Positions 44,411 through 57,240 of a stretch of 64,000 nucleotides of DNA are shown piece after piece. The translations under genes were made by a program, and so were the position numbers. Numbering within the stretch: the stretch's first letter is position 1; every line of letters starts with the position of its first letter. Source of the stretch: Microvelia longipes (lineage: Eukaryota > Arthropoda > Insecta > Hemiptera > Veliidae); the NCBI GenBank assembly GCA_018340805.1, contig JACMZG010001863.1, positions 53,619,906-53,683,905 on the forward strand, read 5' to 3'. The notes beneath the pieces were generated by a model. It was given only the letters and a program-made list of their open reading frames with translations, ran no database searches and was not told where the DNA came from.

Positions 44411-45140
44411 AAAGGATAGTCTGAAAAGTTTTCTACTTTTTTCCCATTTTCACAAAAACACTCACAACAACTCACTTAAATAACTGTCAAACAATTACCA
44501 TGTGTTCAATTGAAATTTCGGCCATTTCGAACACATGGTAATTGTTGACAGTTATAAGGCGCAGTCGAATATTCCACGGCCTTCTTAGAACGTTAGATCA
44601 CCAACAAACTTTTTTTTATAACTTTTTTTTCAAAATTTTCAGTAATTAGCCGGATTTGTGATAAATGAAGGCTATTTCCGTAATCTGCACGCTCGTTTGG
44701 TCATCTCAAAGAGTATTCACATTCAACTCAACGATTTATTTTTAATCTAACTTGGTACATACATAACTACTGTTAGACGTCAATGTCAACAAATATGACA
44801 TGTCAAAATATAACACAAATCAGGTAGATAACATTGACGTCTAACAGTAGTTATGCATTGTACCAAGTTAGATTAAAAATAATCAATTCAATCGTTGAGT
44901 GAATGTAATACTCTTTGAGATTAAACCAATAGAGCGTTTGCCAGATTACGGAAATAGGCTTCATTTATCACAAATCGGCTAATTACTGAAAATTTTGAGA
45001 AAAAAAAGTTATAAAAAAAGTTTGTTGGTGATCCAACGTTCTAGAAGGCCGGGATATTCGACCGCGCCTTATTTAAGTGAGATATTGTGAATGTTTTTGT
45101 AAAAATGGAGAAAAGTTGGAATCTTTTCAGACAACCCTCG
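44411..45140. mobile_element. Mariner-like foldback element
   Basis: Long inverse arms (44411-44780 and 44830-45140), outermost TTGTCTGAAAAG-type ends as in mariner TIRs, flanked by TA (44409-44410 and 45141-45142). Inner arm landmarks are 'aactactgttagacgtcaat' and inverse. The arms differ by small indels and one nested hairpin. No transposase. Confidence 0.8.
44451..44558. mobile_element. Hairpin nested in the left arm of the mariner-like foldback
   Basis: aactgtcaaacaattaccat, then gtgttc, a 20-nt loop, and the inverse gaacacatggtaattgttga. The right arm lacks it: 'cacttaaat' runs straight into 'aaggcgc'. It is therefore an insertion, perhaps at a TA. Confidence 0.8.
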
Positions 45141-45371
45141 TATAATATAATAAAATACTTGCCGTATTTAAACGAAACTTTGTAACGTAAGAAATATATA
45201 AGTTCCGCATTTCACCTCAATTGAATTATTTACCGGATTTGTTTACAATTTTTTAAAAAAAACTTATACAAGTCATTCGGTAAAAATAATATACACACTC
45301 ACACACATACATACAATAACACGATTTTGTTAAAACCACTCAGAAGGTCTTAATAAACTTATAAAACATAA

Positions 45372-45762
45372 ATAATAAAAGAAAGGAAGTACCTCCACAA
45401 AACAAAACTTTATTGGCAAAGCGCTTTCAACCTAACTAGAGGCCATCATCAGTGCAGAACCTAACAAACAAGTTACAATAGAATAAATAAAGCGAAAAAA
45501 TTAAAAATACAATAAATAAAACTAAATAAATAAATATAAACATAAATAAAGTATAAACATGTAGTATATACACAATAGTATATAAACAATAGTATATAAA
45601 CATAATGAATAAAATACATTGTAACTTGTTTGTTAGGTTCTGCACTGATGATGGCCTAGTTAGGTTGAAAGCGCTTTGCAAATAAAGTTTTGTTTTGTGG
45701 AGAGACTTCCTTTCTTTTATTCTTTATGATGGACTCCATTCACGCTCATTCTACTAGTATAT
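45372..45762. mobile_element. HH foldback element with perfect 13-bp TSD
   Basis: TSD TTATAAAACATAA at 45359-45371 and 45763-45775, within a C-family copy. Arms of about 100 nt ('gcaaagcgctttcaacctaac', 'gcagaacctaacaaacaag') flank an A/T-rich middle. The right end extends about 40 bp past the TIR ('gatggactccattcacgctc'), as in the 28952 copy. It encodes no protein. Confidence 0.9.
45645..45670 (+). ncRNA. Hammerhead-ribozyme-like core
   Basis: CTGATGA (45645-45651), T, stem GGCCT, loop AGTT, stem AGGTT (45662-45666), GAAA (45667-45670). The left arm repeats it on the minus strand (45425-45452) with a 2-nt longer loop and the same stem. As in the 22672 copy, one extra T separates the core from stem II. 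Confidence 0.45.
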
Positions 45763-45870
45763 TTATAAAACATAAGTAACTATAAACATAAAATTCCGGT
45801 GACATCCCGGTTTCGGATTTTTTTGTCAACACAATACTTTTCTTATATACCAACGGTATAAATAAGAAAA

Positions 45871-46870
45871 ACTAAAAAATCCGTGAGCATAAACTAACTC
45901 CCGCTTGGAAGCAAAAATAAAAAAAAAACTAAAGTAAATGTACAAAAATAAAAAAAAACAGTAGCAAATGAAGAAGAAAAAGGATCTAAGTTGTTCGGTA
46001 CAGTTGACATTACGCAACTACGACAAAACCGAGACAGTTACACGTGACCTAAACAAAAATATAAACAATGGGGGAGTCTATGTCGTGCTCGCGTTGCAAC
46101 AAATGCCTTTCAATATTTCTTCTTCATCTTCTTTCCACGGAACATCTTCGTCCTTTAAACTCCGAGATAGTATCAAAACACAAGAGACATTAATAAGTTA
46201 CATTTTAACAATAATCTCTGCTTTAAATTGCAAATAGTTAACTTGATTAAATTTTATGTTACAAGCTAATTACTAAAGTGTTTTTAACATTTAAACTTAA
46301 CTAAGTACAGCACACAAATAAATAACGAACGTTTTTAGTAAGTATTTTATCTTAAATGAATTCATTTTATGTAGTTGTATATTCTAGTATTTATGTAAAA
46401 TTAATTTATAGAAATAAAATGTGAATAGATGTTCCATTATGTCTAAAAAGGAATGCAAAGCTTATTAAGGATGATTTGATTTTGAATCAAGTAGCGTATC
46501 AAGTAATCTTTGACCAATGACAGTCCGAATTATTGGCATAGCATTGGCCTTGATAGTCTTCAAGTTCTAAACCAAGTACAAATTCTTTTATTCCTTCTTT
46601 TTTTTATTCAATAATTTTAGACTTCATGAATAATTGAATTTTTACTTCTTTGCAACTAGCGTAGATGTACAGAAAGTATTTTGTTCATTCTAAACACCAA
46701 AAAACAAGGTTTCATCAGAGTAATGAATTTTAAGCGTCTTAAAGACGTTCTAAATGGTTCTTAACGTGATATTTGTCTTTATGTGAATGTGTGTTTGCCT
46801 GTATCACGCATGACTTATGCTCTGTTTTTGCTAAAAATTTGAAGGTAAGTTCAAAAATTAAATCTAAAAT
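45871..46870. other. No gene supported
   Basis: A plus-strand frame of 89 codons (45968-46237) and an overlapping one starting MGESMSCSRCNKC near 46069 are present. The second has a CxxCxxC start, but too little follows to name it. Confidence 0.4.
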
Positions 46871-46879
46871 GATAAATTT

Positions 46880-47060
46880 CAACTAAATTATCCGTTTCAG
46901 GTTTTTTTAATACCACCTGTGTAGTATTTATCAAGTTGTCTGTTTGAGTGTGTCTGTTATTATCTTAGCTCAAAGTGCGTTTATACTGGTAAGTTAAAAT
47001 GTAGTAAAAAAACAGGTACGGGGGTACCTCTGAACTTTTCCTCATCACATCGAAGCAATA
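46880..47060. mobile_element. Two C-family fragments in opposite orientation
   Basis: 46880-47010 is inverse 3' sequence ('attatccgtttcaggttttt', 'gtctgttattatcttagc'). 47012-47058 is a forward 5' start ('ggtacgggggtacctctgaa'). Confidence 0.6.
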
Positions 47061-47699
47061 GCTACTGCTAGAATAAATAATATATATTTGTAGCATATAT
47101 ATAAAATAGTATTACTATGTATAGTTAGGTCTGCCATTTTTTGAAGAATTGAAATTTCAAACATTAAATTCTTTAAAATTATGAAGATGTTAACCTAAAA
47201 AGTATATATTTTTTACCAGGAAAAAACTTTTTAAAAATAGAATGAAAAGCACAAGATGTTTTTACAGTTTTCTTTACGAAAAACTCCGAAGCTTTTTTTT
47301 TAAAGTTTAATGTAATCGGTATCAAGTCAGGAGATAAAGGAAGGTGAAAGAAACCAAACTGCTGAATACTTTATACTCTGTAAATGCAATTGGTCCCTTT
47401 AGGATAAGGGAAAACTTCAGGAGAACAGAGAAAAGAATCTACGACTGAAAGTAACAAGTTTGCAATAAAATTAACTTCTTTCAGTAGGGTGATTGTGATC
47501 TCTCTTAATTATTCCTGAAATTAAATTTTAAATTTTTAGATGAAGTCCTTCATCTAATTCCTCAAATCTTTTTGTGAAAAATTATCTAAAATAAAATATG
47601 GTAAAATATTTTCAAAATTAAAATTTTGACATAAAAATTAAAAAATATGACATTGTGAACACAGTTTTACTTTAAAATACAACAATTTTATGGGCTTCA

Positions 47700-48010
47700 A
47701 ACCCTAAATTGGTCGCATTAACGTGACATATACACGTATATGTAACAAATAAGACCGCAATGCGCATGTACAAATGTACCTCTACGCTAGTACTAAGGTT
47801 TATGCGAGGGATTAGAACCACTTCTTAAGTCTACCATCTCCTTTAGAGTCTGCCATATGAGCCATTTAAGATGGGACAATTGAGCTGAAATCGGTCTAAA
47901 TAGATTTAGCGGTCACGTAACTCCATATTTTAAAGTTAAAAAAAAATTATGTCGCCTAAACTGGGTTTGATGACGTCATACATTTTTCAACAAACAATAG
48001 GGTTCGTAAC
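47700..48010 (-). repeat. E-family dispersed repeat
   Basis: 'gatgacgtcatacatttttc', 'aacaatagggttcgtaacac' and 'ctccccaacatctcgcaa' are the inverse of the 17441 copy. Extends further into 'tctaccatctcctttagagt'. Confidence 0.6.
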
Positions 48011-48077
48011 ACCTCCCCAACATCTCGCAAAAGCCTATATATAAATAAATATAAACAAATATAAATAAAATATATAT

Positions 48078-48081
48078 ATAA

Positions 48082-48130
<49 letters not shown>
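48078..48130. repeat. (TA)n microsatellite
   Basis: Alternating TA next to the E-family copy, as at 17345. Confidence 0.93.
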
Positions 48131-48133
<3 letters not shown>

Positions 48134-48409
48134 TAATAAAAATTTGAATCTATCCCCTCCCCTCACCCTCTCAACATTCGTAACTTGAACAACCAACAGG
48201 TAAAAAGTGTAAACACTAAATTGTTCAAACAAGCTATTCATAATGCACTCCTCAAACCTCAAGTGTAAACATATCTTGCAACTAAGGTAATTTGTAATTT
48301 AGACCCACACTGAATCTTTTAGTCATATTTGATTTATCTTGAATACAGCCTAACACTACTTGCGTTTTCTAATATAACCAAAAACAGCCAAGCAAAGTCA
48401 AATGAAAAA

Positions 48410-48690
48410 AGTCCGGTTCAGTGGTCAGATTGATTTTTGAGCCAAGTTGCAGTTCTCTATCATAAATACACTGGGAGATACGATAATAACATACACACAC
48501 CCATAGATACAGACTCGGGAGGTATTAACAAACGCATGAAACGTAGAATGCAGCTGAAATTCCGGTTTCAGATATTTTTACCCTCTTTTTTTTTTTTTTT
48601 TTTGGCATTGGTCTACTAGGACCATACAGCCATGGAATTTACCCTCTTAATACTTGTTTTTATGTTCCTACGGTATAAATGAGGAAAAAT
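48410..48690 (+). mobile_element. C-family repeat, 3' part, with a retroposon insert
   Basis: 'gtccggttcagtggtcagat', 'gatacgataataacatacac', 'aaattccggtttcagatatt', then the insert, then 'gttcctacggtataaatgag' and 'gaaaaataaa'. Confidence 0.75.
48588..48637 (-). mobile_element. Very short A-tailed retroposon
   Basis: On the minus strand a body of about 34 nt (ttccatggctgtatggtc, ctagtagaccaatgcc) is followed by about 16-18 A's. Direct repeats TTTACCCTCTT (48577-48587 and 48638-48648) flank it. A poly-A tail and 11-bp TSD are hallmarks of LINE-driven retroposition. The source RNA is not recognised. Confidence 0.75.
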
Positions 48691-48699
48691 AAAAAAATA

Positions 48700-49390
48700 A
48701 TACTTTAACATTTTAGAAACATTTAACAGAAAAAGGGTCTCTTTTGTTTACAGTACGATTGGTTTACATTTTGTTTACAGTACGATTGGTTTATATTGCG
48801 TACCGCATTAAATTCAAAGTGAATTAGGAAATTTCCTTGTAAAAGTGCAGCTGAAGATGTTTTCAAGGTTCTTGTCGTGGAGGTTATAGTTCACAGAACC
48901 CTCAGTGTAAAGGTTATGTGAACACTATTCTTCTTCTTCTTTATATTGTAAACTACAGTTTACGACAGAGACCAAACACTATACAGTCATAATGATAAAG
49001 CTATTTTTAGAATCGAGATTTTAATATTAAATCAGATTAAATGGAATAATTTAAAGCGAATATGTAAAGGTTAATAATGCATCAGCAACATTTTTTCATT
49101 AGTAAGACGACACAATCGGAAGCTTTGTGTCGTAAAAATTAAAACAATATTTTAAACGCAAGGAAACCCGAGTGGATTAAATAAGAAACAAATCCACTCC
49201 TCTTCAAATATGCTATATAAGGCATAAATATAGAACCGTCTTGGAACCATGCGGTCATTATTACTGTGATGAATGAATGACGCAAGTCAAGGAGTTAAAA
49301 AAATCATGAAATTTGACCTTGTGGGAAAACGGTTGAGAATCAGACCATAGTTAATATGAAGTCTTTTGTTGGAAATGAGCTGTAGTACCA
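48700..49390. other. No feature seen
   Basis: Contains a short direct repeat of 'acagtacgattggttta' (48758-48795). No gene supported. Confidence 0.5.
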
Positions 49391-49432
49391 CCTCCTTTCG
49401 GGAAGGGAGTTTTATTTTGTACACCCTGTATA
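49385..49432 (-). repeat. 'tacaccctgta' type transposon end
   Basis: tttattttgtacaccctgta matches the mariner/MITE termini (TACAGGGTGT...) abundant in insect genomes. The partner end was not found nearby. Confidence 0.5.
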
Positions 49433-49439
49433 TTATACT

Positions 49440-50800
49440 TGTTATATTACTGGTCGAATCAAAAGATACAAATACAGGCTTGTTAGTAGGTATAAAAAAT
49501 CCTTGGTGATAAACTACCTACGTCGGTTGAGTTTTAACCCAAAGTAGAAAGGATTGACCACTGGATAATCCTGATACTTGATCTTAGAAGCACAGGTCCT
49601 CATGGGATTTGAAAATTTCATTTGCAGACAAAATTATAATAAACTTTCATGGACCAAAAGCCAGATAGATCAAAAATTGGTTAGGAAAGCCCTAATTGGA
49701 AGGGTTGAGGTCAAGTAAATAAAGAACGTTGTAAATAAGAGCCTAAGGTCGGTTCTGATCCCTTGGTTTGGATGAATAAATCATCTAACGACTTCTTGGC
49801 AGTTTCACCTGGTGAATTATAAATTATCATCCTCTTTTTTTTATCTGACAACTTCTAAAGACGATAAACTAGAAACTTTAGTGTTTACATGGAAAGATAA
49901 AAGTTTTAAACTAGAACTTTCAATGGTGTAAAAATTCTTCCGTTTCTGACTTGCCAAGAAGTTAAAAAAGTTTGTAGTCTTTTGATTGAATAATTACATA
50001 CATAATAATACTAAAGAGATGCCTAGTTTCAACTTAACTAGCTTGGTCATTTGAATTAACTTAAATCACTGCTGTAATATAAAAAGACATTAAAATTTAT
50101 CGAAATATTTAAAAAAAGTTAATAGACTTTTTCGTCAAGAAGGAAGAAAACATTAACTTTCCACCTGAAAAAACTGTATTACAACCTGTTTGTGAAAATG
50201 AGAGAGGGAACAAAAATCAGGGTGGTAAGTCAAAGCAGTGAGTAAAGTGGTTTACTTTCCGTCAATCGGTTAGTCAGTTGCCTGGAAATCTAATGATGCA
50301 ATTTTCGAATCTAGTCCGGAAACCTTTGTTTTTATCGTTTTACTATAAAGTTTTTTACTTAAAGTTTTACCATAAGTCGGAGCATTTATTAATGATTTTA
50401 ACAACACATGCATGCATTTTTATAATAACTGTCACTGTTATTGTGTGTTTTGATAAAGTCGTAACGTCTAAAATTGAAAAATAACGAATCATTTTTACTT
50501 AAATACGGCAGAAATAAAAAATGGCGTCACTTCTTATCTTACCTTAGATTTATCATATTTTAGGAAAACAACGGAGAAAATAGATCAGCTGTTACAATTA
50601 TTATTATTATTATTAGCCACTATTATAGTCAAGTAAATAAAAATCACACATTTAGACCGTATTTAACTTTTATTCATTCAAAAGCAAACCAACAAAACTA
50701 TTAAACAAACAAATAGTTTTTTGTATATTTTTATTACTTGTTCTTCATTCACATATAATCATCTTAAAATTAATATGTCAGATATTTATTAACTGTCAAA
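49440..50800. other. No feature seen
   Basis: Includes a short (ATT)n at 50600-50622. No supported coding frame. Confidence 0.5.
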
Positions 50801-50809
50801 ACTAACTGT

Positions 50810-51015
50810 TTTAGAAATGGGTTGTTAAGCACGGAAACACGCATTGTAAATGAAATTCGCCCGACAGCGGACCACCGCGCCAGAATTATTTAGTAGTTGT
50901 AAACTTATATAATGTAAAAACTTTAAAATATTATCATTCCAACCAGGATTGTTGTTAAGCTCGGAAACACGCTTCCAAAAGGAAATTCGCCCGACATGCG
51001 GACACCGTGCCAGAA
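50810..51015 (+). repeat. Two D-family copies in direct order
   Basis: 50814-50892 and 50945-51018 both contain gttaagc(a/t)cggaaacacgc, 'gaaattcgcccgaca' and 'ccg(c/t)gccagaattattt'. They are about 130 bp apart. Confidence 0.75.
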
Positions 51016-51239
51016 TTATTTTATTATACTTGTTTTGGTCTAAAATAACATTAAAATAATTATGTTTGACAGTTTTATTTTAATTTAGATTACAAGCATC
51101 AAAGGTTCTTACTAAAATTACGACAAACGCCGAAAGAAAAGCAAAGAAAAGATAAGGAGCAAATTCAACATATCCTTGTTACGTAACCTGCGTTTCGCGC
51201 TGTTAATAAAAATGAGCATATGACGTTGAAGTCACAGCC

Positions 51240-51400
51240 GGGAGTAGGAGTGGGGTTGATTTTTTGGAAAAGGGTGGCTCCAAGGATCTTGAATAAAGGG
51301 GATGACGAATTAAGGAACATTTCTGACTCCATGGAAGTTGTATGAGATAGAGAAATAGCAGCAAACTTACCTACCCCTTGCTTGTGATGAAAAAAAGAGC
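51240..51400 (-). repeat. G-family repeat with conserved frame, copy 1
   Basis: On the minus strand one frame reads KFAAISLSHTTSMESEMFL then NSSSPLFKILGATLF. The copy at 53150 preserves nearly the same peptide. No protein family recognised. Confidence 0.55.
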
Positions 51401-51533
51401 CAAACGCAGGTTACGTAGCAAGGTTTTCGAGTTAGATTCTTAACTTTTATCTGTGCTTCTCGTGATTGTTATTGTTACATTTGTGGTGCTTGTTAAGTCA
51501 TTTGTGCTTTTAATTTTTTATAACCTTTACACA

Positions 51534-51575
51534 ATCTTGGAAGAGGTTACAATTAGGTTGCACAGTGCCCTGAAA
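51534..51575 (-). mobile_element. B-family MITE scrap
   Basis: 'cttggaagaggttacaatta' and 'ggttgcacagtgccctga' match the inner B-family block. Confidence 0.5.
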
Positions 51576-52179
51576 ACAATTACCCCCTCCATAATTAAGT
51601 AGGCCCCCTGATAATTCATCTTAATAACCTCTTGGGGGTTAAAATGAGATTACATGGAAAACAATTTAGTATAACCTTTTACAGGAAAGTTAAAATTGTA
51701 GGCAACCCTAAACCTTTGTGAAAACTAACCTTTATTACTTTTACTATCTTATGTATTGCTTTAGTTTACAAATATTCCAGCTGTTGTTTTTCATATATCA
51801 TAGTGTTTTGTTCAAAACCACATGAATGAAATTTTAAGGTGGTAATGTCAGTACACTTGAAATGCTCCACTTGGTACATAATTATATAATCATTTAATAA
51901 AAAAAACGTTATTTTATTAAAATAAACTAGCAATAAATATTAAAATTCGGTTATGAGAACATTATAACATAGAATTACTGCGATAAAAACAAAACTAGAC
52001 ATGATCAAGCAAAAGTCAAATGAGGTATAACTAAGTAAAAAACACGAACCCTCGAGAGAGGTCTGACATTGATAACAACGTGTATTAAACAAATGATGGA
52101 GGTCTGAAATCTCCGACTCTATTGAGTTCGTATATTTCCTTAACAAAGCATACTAAGTTATCCTTAATTAAATATGATG

Positions 52180-52180
<1 letters not shown>
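51576..52180. other. No feature seen
   Basis: No coding or repeat content recognised before the TA tract. Confidence 0.5.
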
Positions 52181-53144
<964 letters not shown>

Positions 53145-53265
53145 TAAATAAGTCTTCACCAAGGATCTTGAATAAAGGAGATGACGCTTTAAGAAACATT
53201 TCTGACCCCTTGGAAGTTGTATGAGATAAAGAAATAGGTGCAAACTTACCTTTTTTTATATAATA
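53145..53265 (-). repeat. G-family repeat with conserved frame, copy 2
   Basis: Inverse frame KFAPISLSHTTSKGSEMFLK then ASSPLFKILGEDLF, clearly related to 51240-51400. Confidence 0.6.
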
Positions 53266-53399
53266 AATATCCTTTATTAAAAATACAAATTTTAAAATAT
53301 AAATAACATCATATTTAAGATAGAATGCCACATTTAGAGTTATAAACTCTGCGCTGTGTGGCAAGTACGTAATTAACTAAGACAAAAGAACTATTTTTA

Positions 53400-53612
<213 letters not shown>

Positions 53613-54770
53613 ATTAGCCTTTATCCCGCTGATAAAGGCTCATCTACCGTTATCCTTAATTCTGCGGACTACCTTGCAGAGGCTTATAAACAATTATCTT
53701 GTAGAGATACTTACCAAATTCTTCATTCTGACCCCATCTCTTCCCAATTCTTCATAATAACACCATCTCTACTTACCTAGCTACCCAAGGCCCTCTGGAA
53801 GGTCTCTCTGATGCCGAAATCAATATCCTTACCCCCGAAAAGCCACGTACACCCCATCTTTACCTTCTTCCAAAAATCCATAAAAAAGTTGATCCCCCCC
53901 TTCCTTGTCCTGGAAGACCTATCCTTGCTGGCTATGGCTGTCACACGGAAAGAATATCAGCTTTCGTTGATTCCTTTCTTCAACCTATTTCCCAATCCTT
54001 ACCCTCCCATATCAAAGATACCAACCATTTCCTTGATCTTATCCGTGATATCCCCACTCCGTTATCCGATAATACATACCTCGTTACTGTTGATGTCACT
54101 TCCCTTTACACAAACATCCCCCATTCTGAAGGTCTTGAAGCCATTAGATTCTACTTAGATCAGCGTCCTAAGCCCCATATTCCTTCCACCTCCTTCCTTC
54201 TTCAACTTACCGAATTTGTTCTTGAACTGAACAATTTCAGGTTTGAAGATAAACACTATCTCCAAATAAAGGGTACAGCGATGGGGACCAGGGCAGCCCC
54301 TTCATACGCTAACTTCTCATGGGTAGAATTGAGACCCTCTTCCTTCAATCCAATCCCTTCAACCTCTTCTATGGCGTCGTTTTATCGACGACATATTTTT
54401 CCTATGGCCTCATGGCCTTCCTGCCCTTGAGAAATTTATATCTGATCTAAACTCCTTTTCCTCACTCCGCTTCACCTCAGAATACTCCCTAACCCATGTC
54501 ACGTTCCTTGATGTGGATGTCTATATCCAGGGTGACAGACTGGAGACGGCAGTTCACATCAAACCCACTAACCTCCAACAGTACCTACATTTTAACAGTT
54601 GCCATCCCCATTCCCAGAAAAAATCCATCCCATTTTCCCTTGGTCTCAGAGGAAACAGGATCTGTTCCAATGAAGCCTTCCTTGATCGGTACATTGTCTC
54701 CTTAAAGACTCTCTCCTTTCCCGAGGATATCCCTCCCACATAGTTAATGCCCAAGTCACTGCATCTCTTC
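53613..54770 (+). pseudogene. Penelope-like element reverse transcriptase region
   Basis: Begins truncated at [18 protein letters not shown] (about 53620). It continues LYLLPKIHKKVDPP (about 53860), GRPILAGYGCHTERISAFVD, YLVTVDVTSLYTNIPHSEG (motif A, about 54080), IKGTAMGTRAAPSYANF (about 54270) and RFIDDIFFLWPHG (motif C with the catalytic Asp pair, about 54380), then HVTFLDVDVYIQGD. These are the signatures of Penelope-like RTs. At least four frameshifts break the frame. The N-terminus is missing. Composition is strikingly C/T-rich compared with all other coding remnants here. Confidence 0.88.
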
Positions 54771-55431
54771 ATCCTAGACCTCCTCGCCCTCTTGCTCCTC
54801 CCGCTTTTACCTCTTCACTACCTACTATCCTGGCCTTAGAATCCTTAATACTTTCCTTAAAGACGGTTTCGCCACTCTATCCTCAAACCCTACCACAGCC
54901 GACCTCCTACCCCAAACCTCCTTCAGTAACCTTTAAAGACCCCCTAACCTTCGCAACCTCCTAGTTAATACCAAACCTCCTTCTCCGCCGGCACAACCTC
55001 ATCCTCGAGGTTCCCATCCCTGCAATAGAAGGCGCTGCTTAACCTGTCCCTTGATGAACCCCTCTCCTACCTTCACCAGTCCCTCCACTAATGTTTCCTA
55101 CCAAATCCCTTCTTCCTCTAACTGTACTTCTAGAAACGTGGTATATTGCCTTGAGTGTCGGCGATGTGATTGTTTCTACGTAGGGGAGACTTCAACTCCT
55201 TTAAACCTACGCATTAACAATCATAGAAACTCATGCTTGGACTTGAGGAGTGATCTACCCGTTTCAGTACATGCTCGTTCCCATCAAACATCCTCTTTTA
55301 ATGACCTCTACCAAGCTCGCGTTCTAAAAAAACTTCCTGAAGACACTCCTACTCCTATCCGCCGTAATTGGGAAATTGCCCATCAGCTTGTCCTCAAATC
55401 CCGACTCCCCCCTGGCATCAACAAACAGTAG
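54770..55431 (+). pseudogene. Penelope-like element linker and GIY-YIG endonuclease
   Basis: After a Pro-rich linker, CNRRRCLTCPLMNP (about 55020) gives a Cys-rich motif. From 55051 one frame runs to the stop: NVVYCLECRRCDCFYVGETS, then TPLNLRINNHRNSC and RRNWEIAHQLVLKSRLPPG. YC...YVG corresponds to the GIY-YIG catalytic tyrosines, and the Arg and His that follow fit the family. The nuclease nicks target DNA for priming. This domain is intact by eye over about 100 residues. Confidence 0.85.
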
Positions 55432-56145
55432 TGTCTATCTTTTATTTTTATTTTATTTTATTAATTTTTTTATTTATTTATTTTTATTTTTATTATTTAA
55501 TTATTTATTAATTTTGTTTAATATCATTATTATTTCCTTATTTATTTATATTTTATTTTAAATCTTCCTTTTTTACTTACATAGCCTCCCTTTTTATTTT
55601 ATTCTTCTTATTCCATACGTTTCACCATTTATTTTCATTTAGTTATATTTCCTTCTTATATATTTTTTATTCATTTATTTATACTGTTTCATATTTTTAT
55701 TTTATATATATTTTTATTTCTTTGACGCTCTCCTTTTTCACCTCACTCCCTCTTTCAGCTTCTCATTATATATTTTTAATTTCCCTCTCTATTTATTTTA
55801 TTTTTTCCTGTCTTTTTATTTTGATATTTCCCTTGTATTTAGTTTGTACGAATGATTGATTTTTGAATATGTCTTTATGACGGTACGTGGTGTGAAATTA
55901 ATGTATGATCGTATAGAGTGTTTTCGAGCAAGTCTATTCCTGTACATGTCCGGTACCGTGCTATATAGTATACCTCCTTCCCATTGGTCCAACCCCACCT
56001 CTCTTAATACCCCTCCTAATCCATTTCCTGTAGATCCTATCTCATCTTTACCGTTCAGTCTCTCTTCGTCTGTGGAAGAACTTTAACAGTTCGAAACGTT
56101 ACGTTTTTATTGTAAGTTTTCTTAATGTTTCTATATCTTTTATAA
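55432..56145 (+). other. 3' region of the Penelope-like element
   Basis: T-rich sequence from the stop codon to the downstream TA tract. Contains the hammerhead-like motif at 56070. No frame is supported. Confidence 0.6.
56070..56096 (+). ncRNA. Hammerhead-like core in the Penelope 3' region
   Basis: CTGTGGA (56070-56076; consensus CTGANGA, one mismatch), A, stem GAACT (56078-56082), loop TTAAC, stem AGTTC (56088-56092), GAAA (56093-56096), then C. Stem II is perfect. The layout, with one extra base before the stem, is the same as in the foldbacks. Confidence 0.4.
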
Positions 56146-56149
56146 TAAG

Positions 56150-56155
56150 TATAAT

Positions 56156-56212
<57 letters not shown>

Positions 56213-56262
56213 TCACACACACACATACATATACACACATATCCATACACACATAATTATTT
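56150..56262. repeat. Compound TA/CA microsatellite
   Basis: TA tract then cacacacatacatatacac. Mirrors the tract upstream of the Penelope-like element, suggesting it inserted into one compound microsatellite. Confidence 0.93.
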
Positions 56263-56572
56263 TAATACATTTTTTTTAAATTAATGCACAATATTTTAAT
56301 TTTAACATGTAGTCTTATCCTTATGTTTAAATGTTTTTTTTAAATTGATTTTGATCAAAGGGAAGAAATAAGGACTATAATAACTGAAAAGTAATTTATA
56401 AATAAATATTTCAATAATCTTTCTTTTTTGCTGCATTTTGTTGGTTTTGTTTTTGTCACAGGTAAATGCGAAGGTGTTTTATGAATGACTCTGTTTTTAG
56501 TAAGTCAGTTGTTTTAAACGTTATAAATAACTCTGTAGGTAGTTAATTAATAAGATTCAGTCCATAGTAAGT

Positions 56573-57240
56573 CCTTTATTGCTGTGCTTTTACAGTGTTA
56601 GTCTTAGGTAGTTGGTATAATCCCTTTGTTTTGCTTTTTGTTCCTTTCCTGTGAAGTATTTCCGTCAGTTTATTCCTCTTTTTCAGTCCGTATATAGTAT
56701 GCATGTCATTTTGTAAATACTGTCGTCATTTTCGTAAGTACGTCTAACTTAGTATATAGTTTTTTAGTGCTGTATCCTCTGGGTTTTTTAAATATCGTCC
56801 TGATTATAGCTTTCTGTGCTTTGAGTACCATCCTCTTAGTCGTATCACAGGCAGATCCCCAGGCTATTATTCCATACTGGATTATAAAATTTACGATTCC
56901 ATAATAAAGGGATCTTACTTGGGATATAGTTAAGAATCCAGTAACTCTTGCAAAAATATATACACTCTGTCTAAGTCTACTTGTAAGTTGTTGAATATGA
57001 GGTGTCCAGTTTAAGTATTCATCTATAGTTAGTCCTAAATATTTTGTATTTTTTACTTTTGCTAATGTAGGGCAAGTACAGGGTAATGGGTAGGTAGCGT
57101 GACAGTCCATCTCGTGAACTCTAAGTTTCGTGAATTCAGGCTGTCTGTTAGTCAGGTTAGTTATTGTCATGTAGCAAGTTTTGTTTATGTTTAGAGTCAG
57201 TAAGTTAGTTTAATAACCATCATGTCTAATTCAAGAAGTC
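56573..57240 (-). pseudogene. LINE RT C-terminal (thumb) region
   Basis: Minus strand: LTLNINKTCYMTITNL, then VKNTKYLGLTIDEYLNWTPH, SLYYGIVNFIIQYGIIAWGS, KRMVLKAQKAIIRTIFKKP. 'YLGLTID...W..HI', 'YGI..WG' and 'QKAIIR' are the typical post-RT blocks of CR1/jockey-like LINEs. After a frameshift near 56710 the tail MHTIYGLKKRNKLTEILHRK leads to a stop near 56575. Confidence 0.85.

Larger units (their letters stand above)
45165..45870 (+). mobile_element. C-family repeat, 3' two-thirds, split by an HH foldback
   Basis: 'aaacgaaactttgtaacgta', 'aagtcattcggtaaaaataa', CA-rich tract, 'aaaaccactcagaaggtct', then after the insertion 'aattccggtgacatcccggt' and the hairpin near 45830-45870. Confidence 0.8.

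Noticed and set aside
45968..46237. 89-codon frame as a host gene
   Set aside because: No domain, splice signal or codon bias; an overlapping frame is equally plausible.
53811..54158. Pro/Ser-rich frame as an independent gene
   Set aside because: Out-of-frame translation of the Penelope-like RT region.
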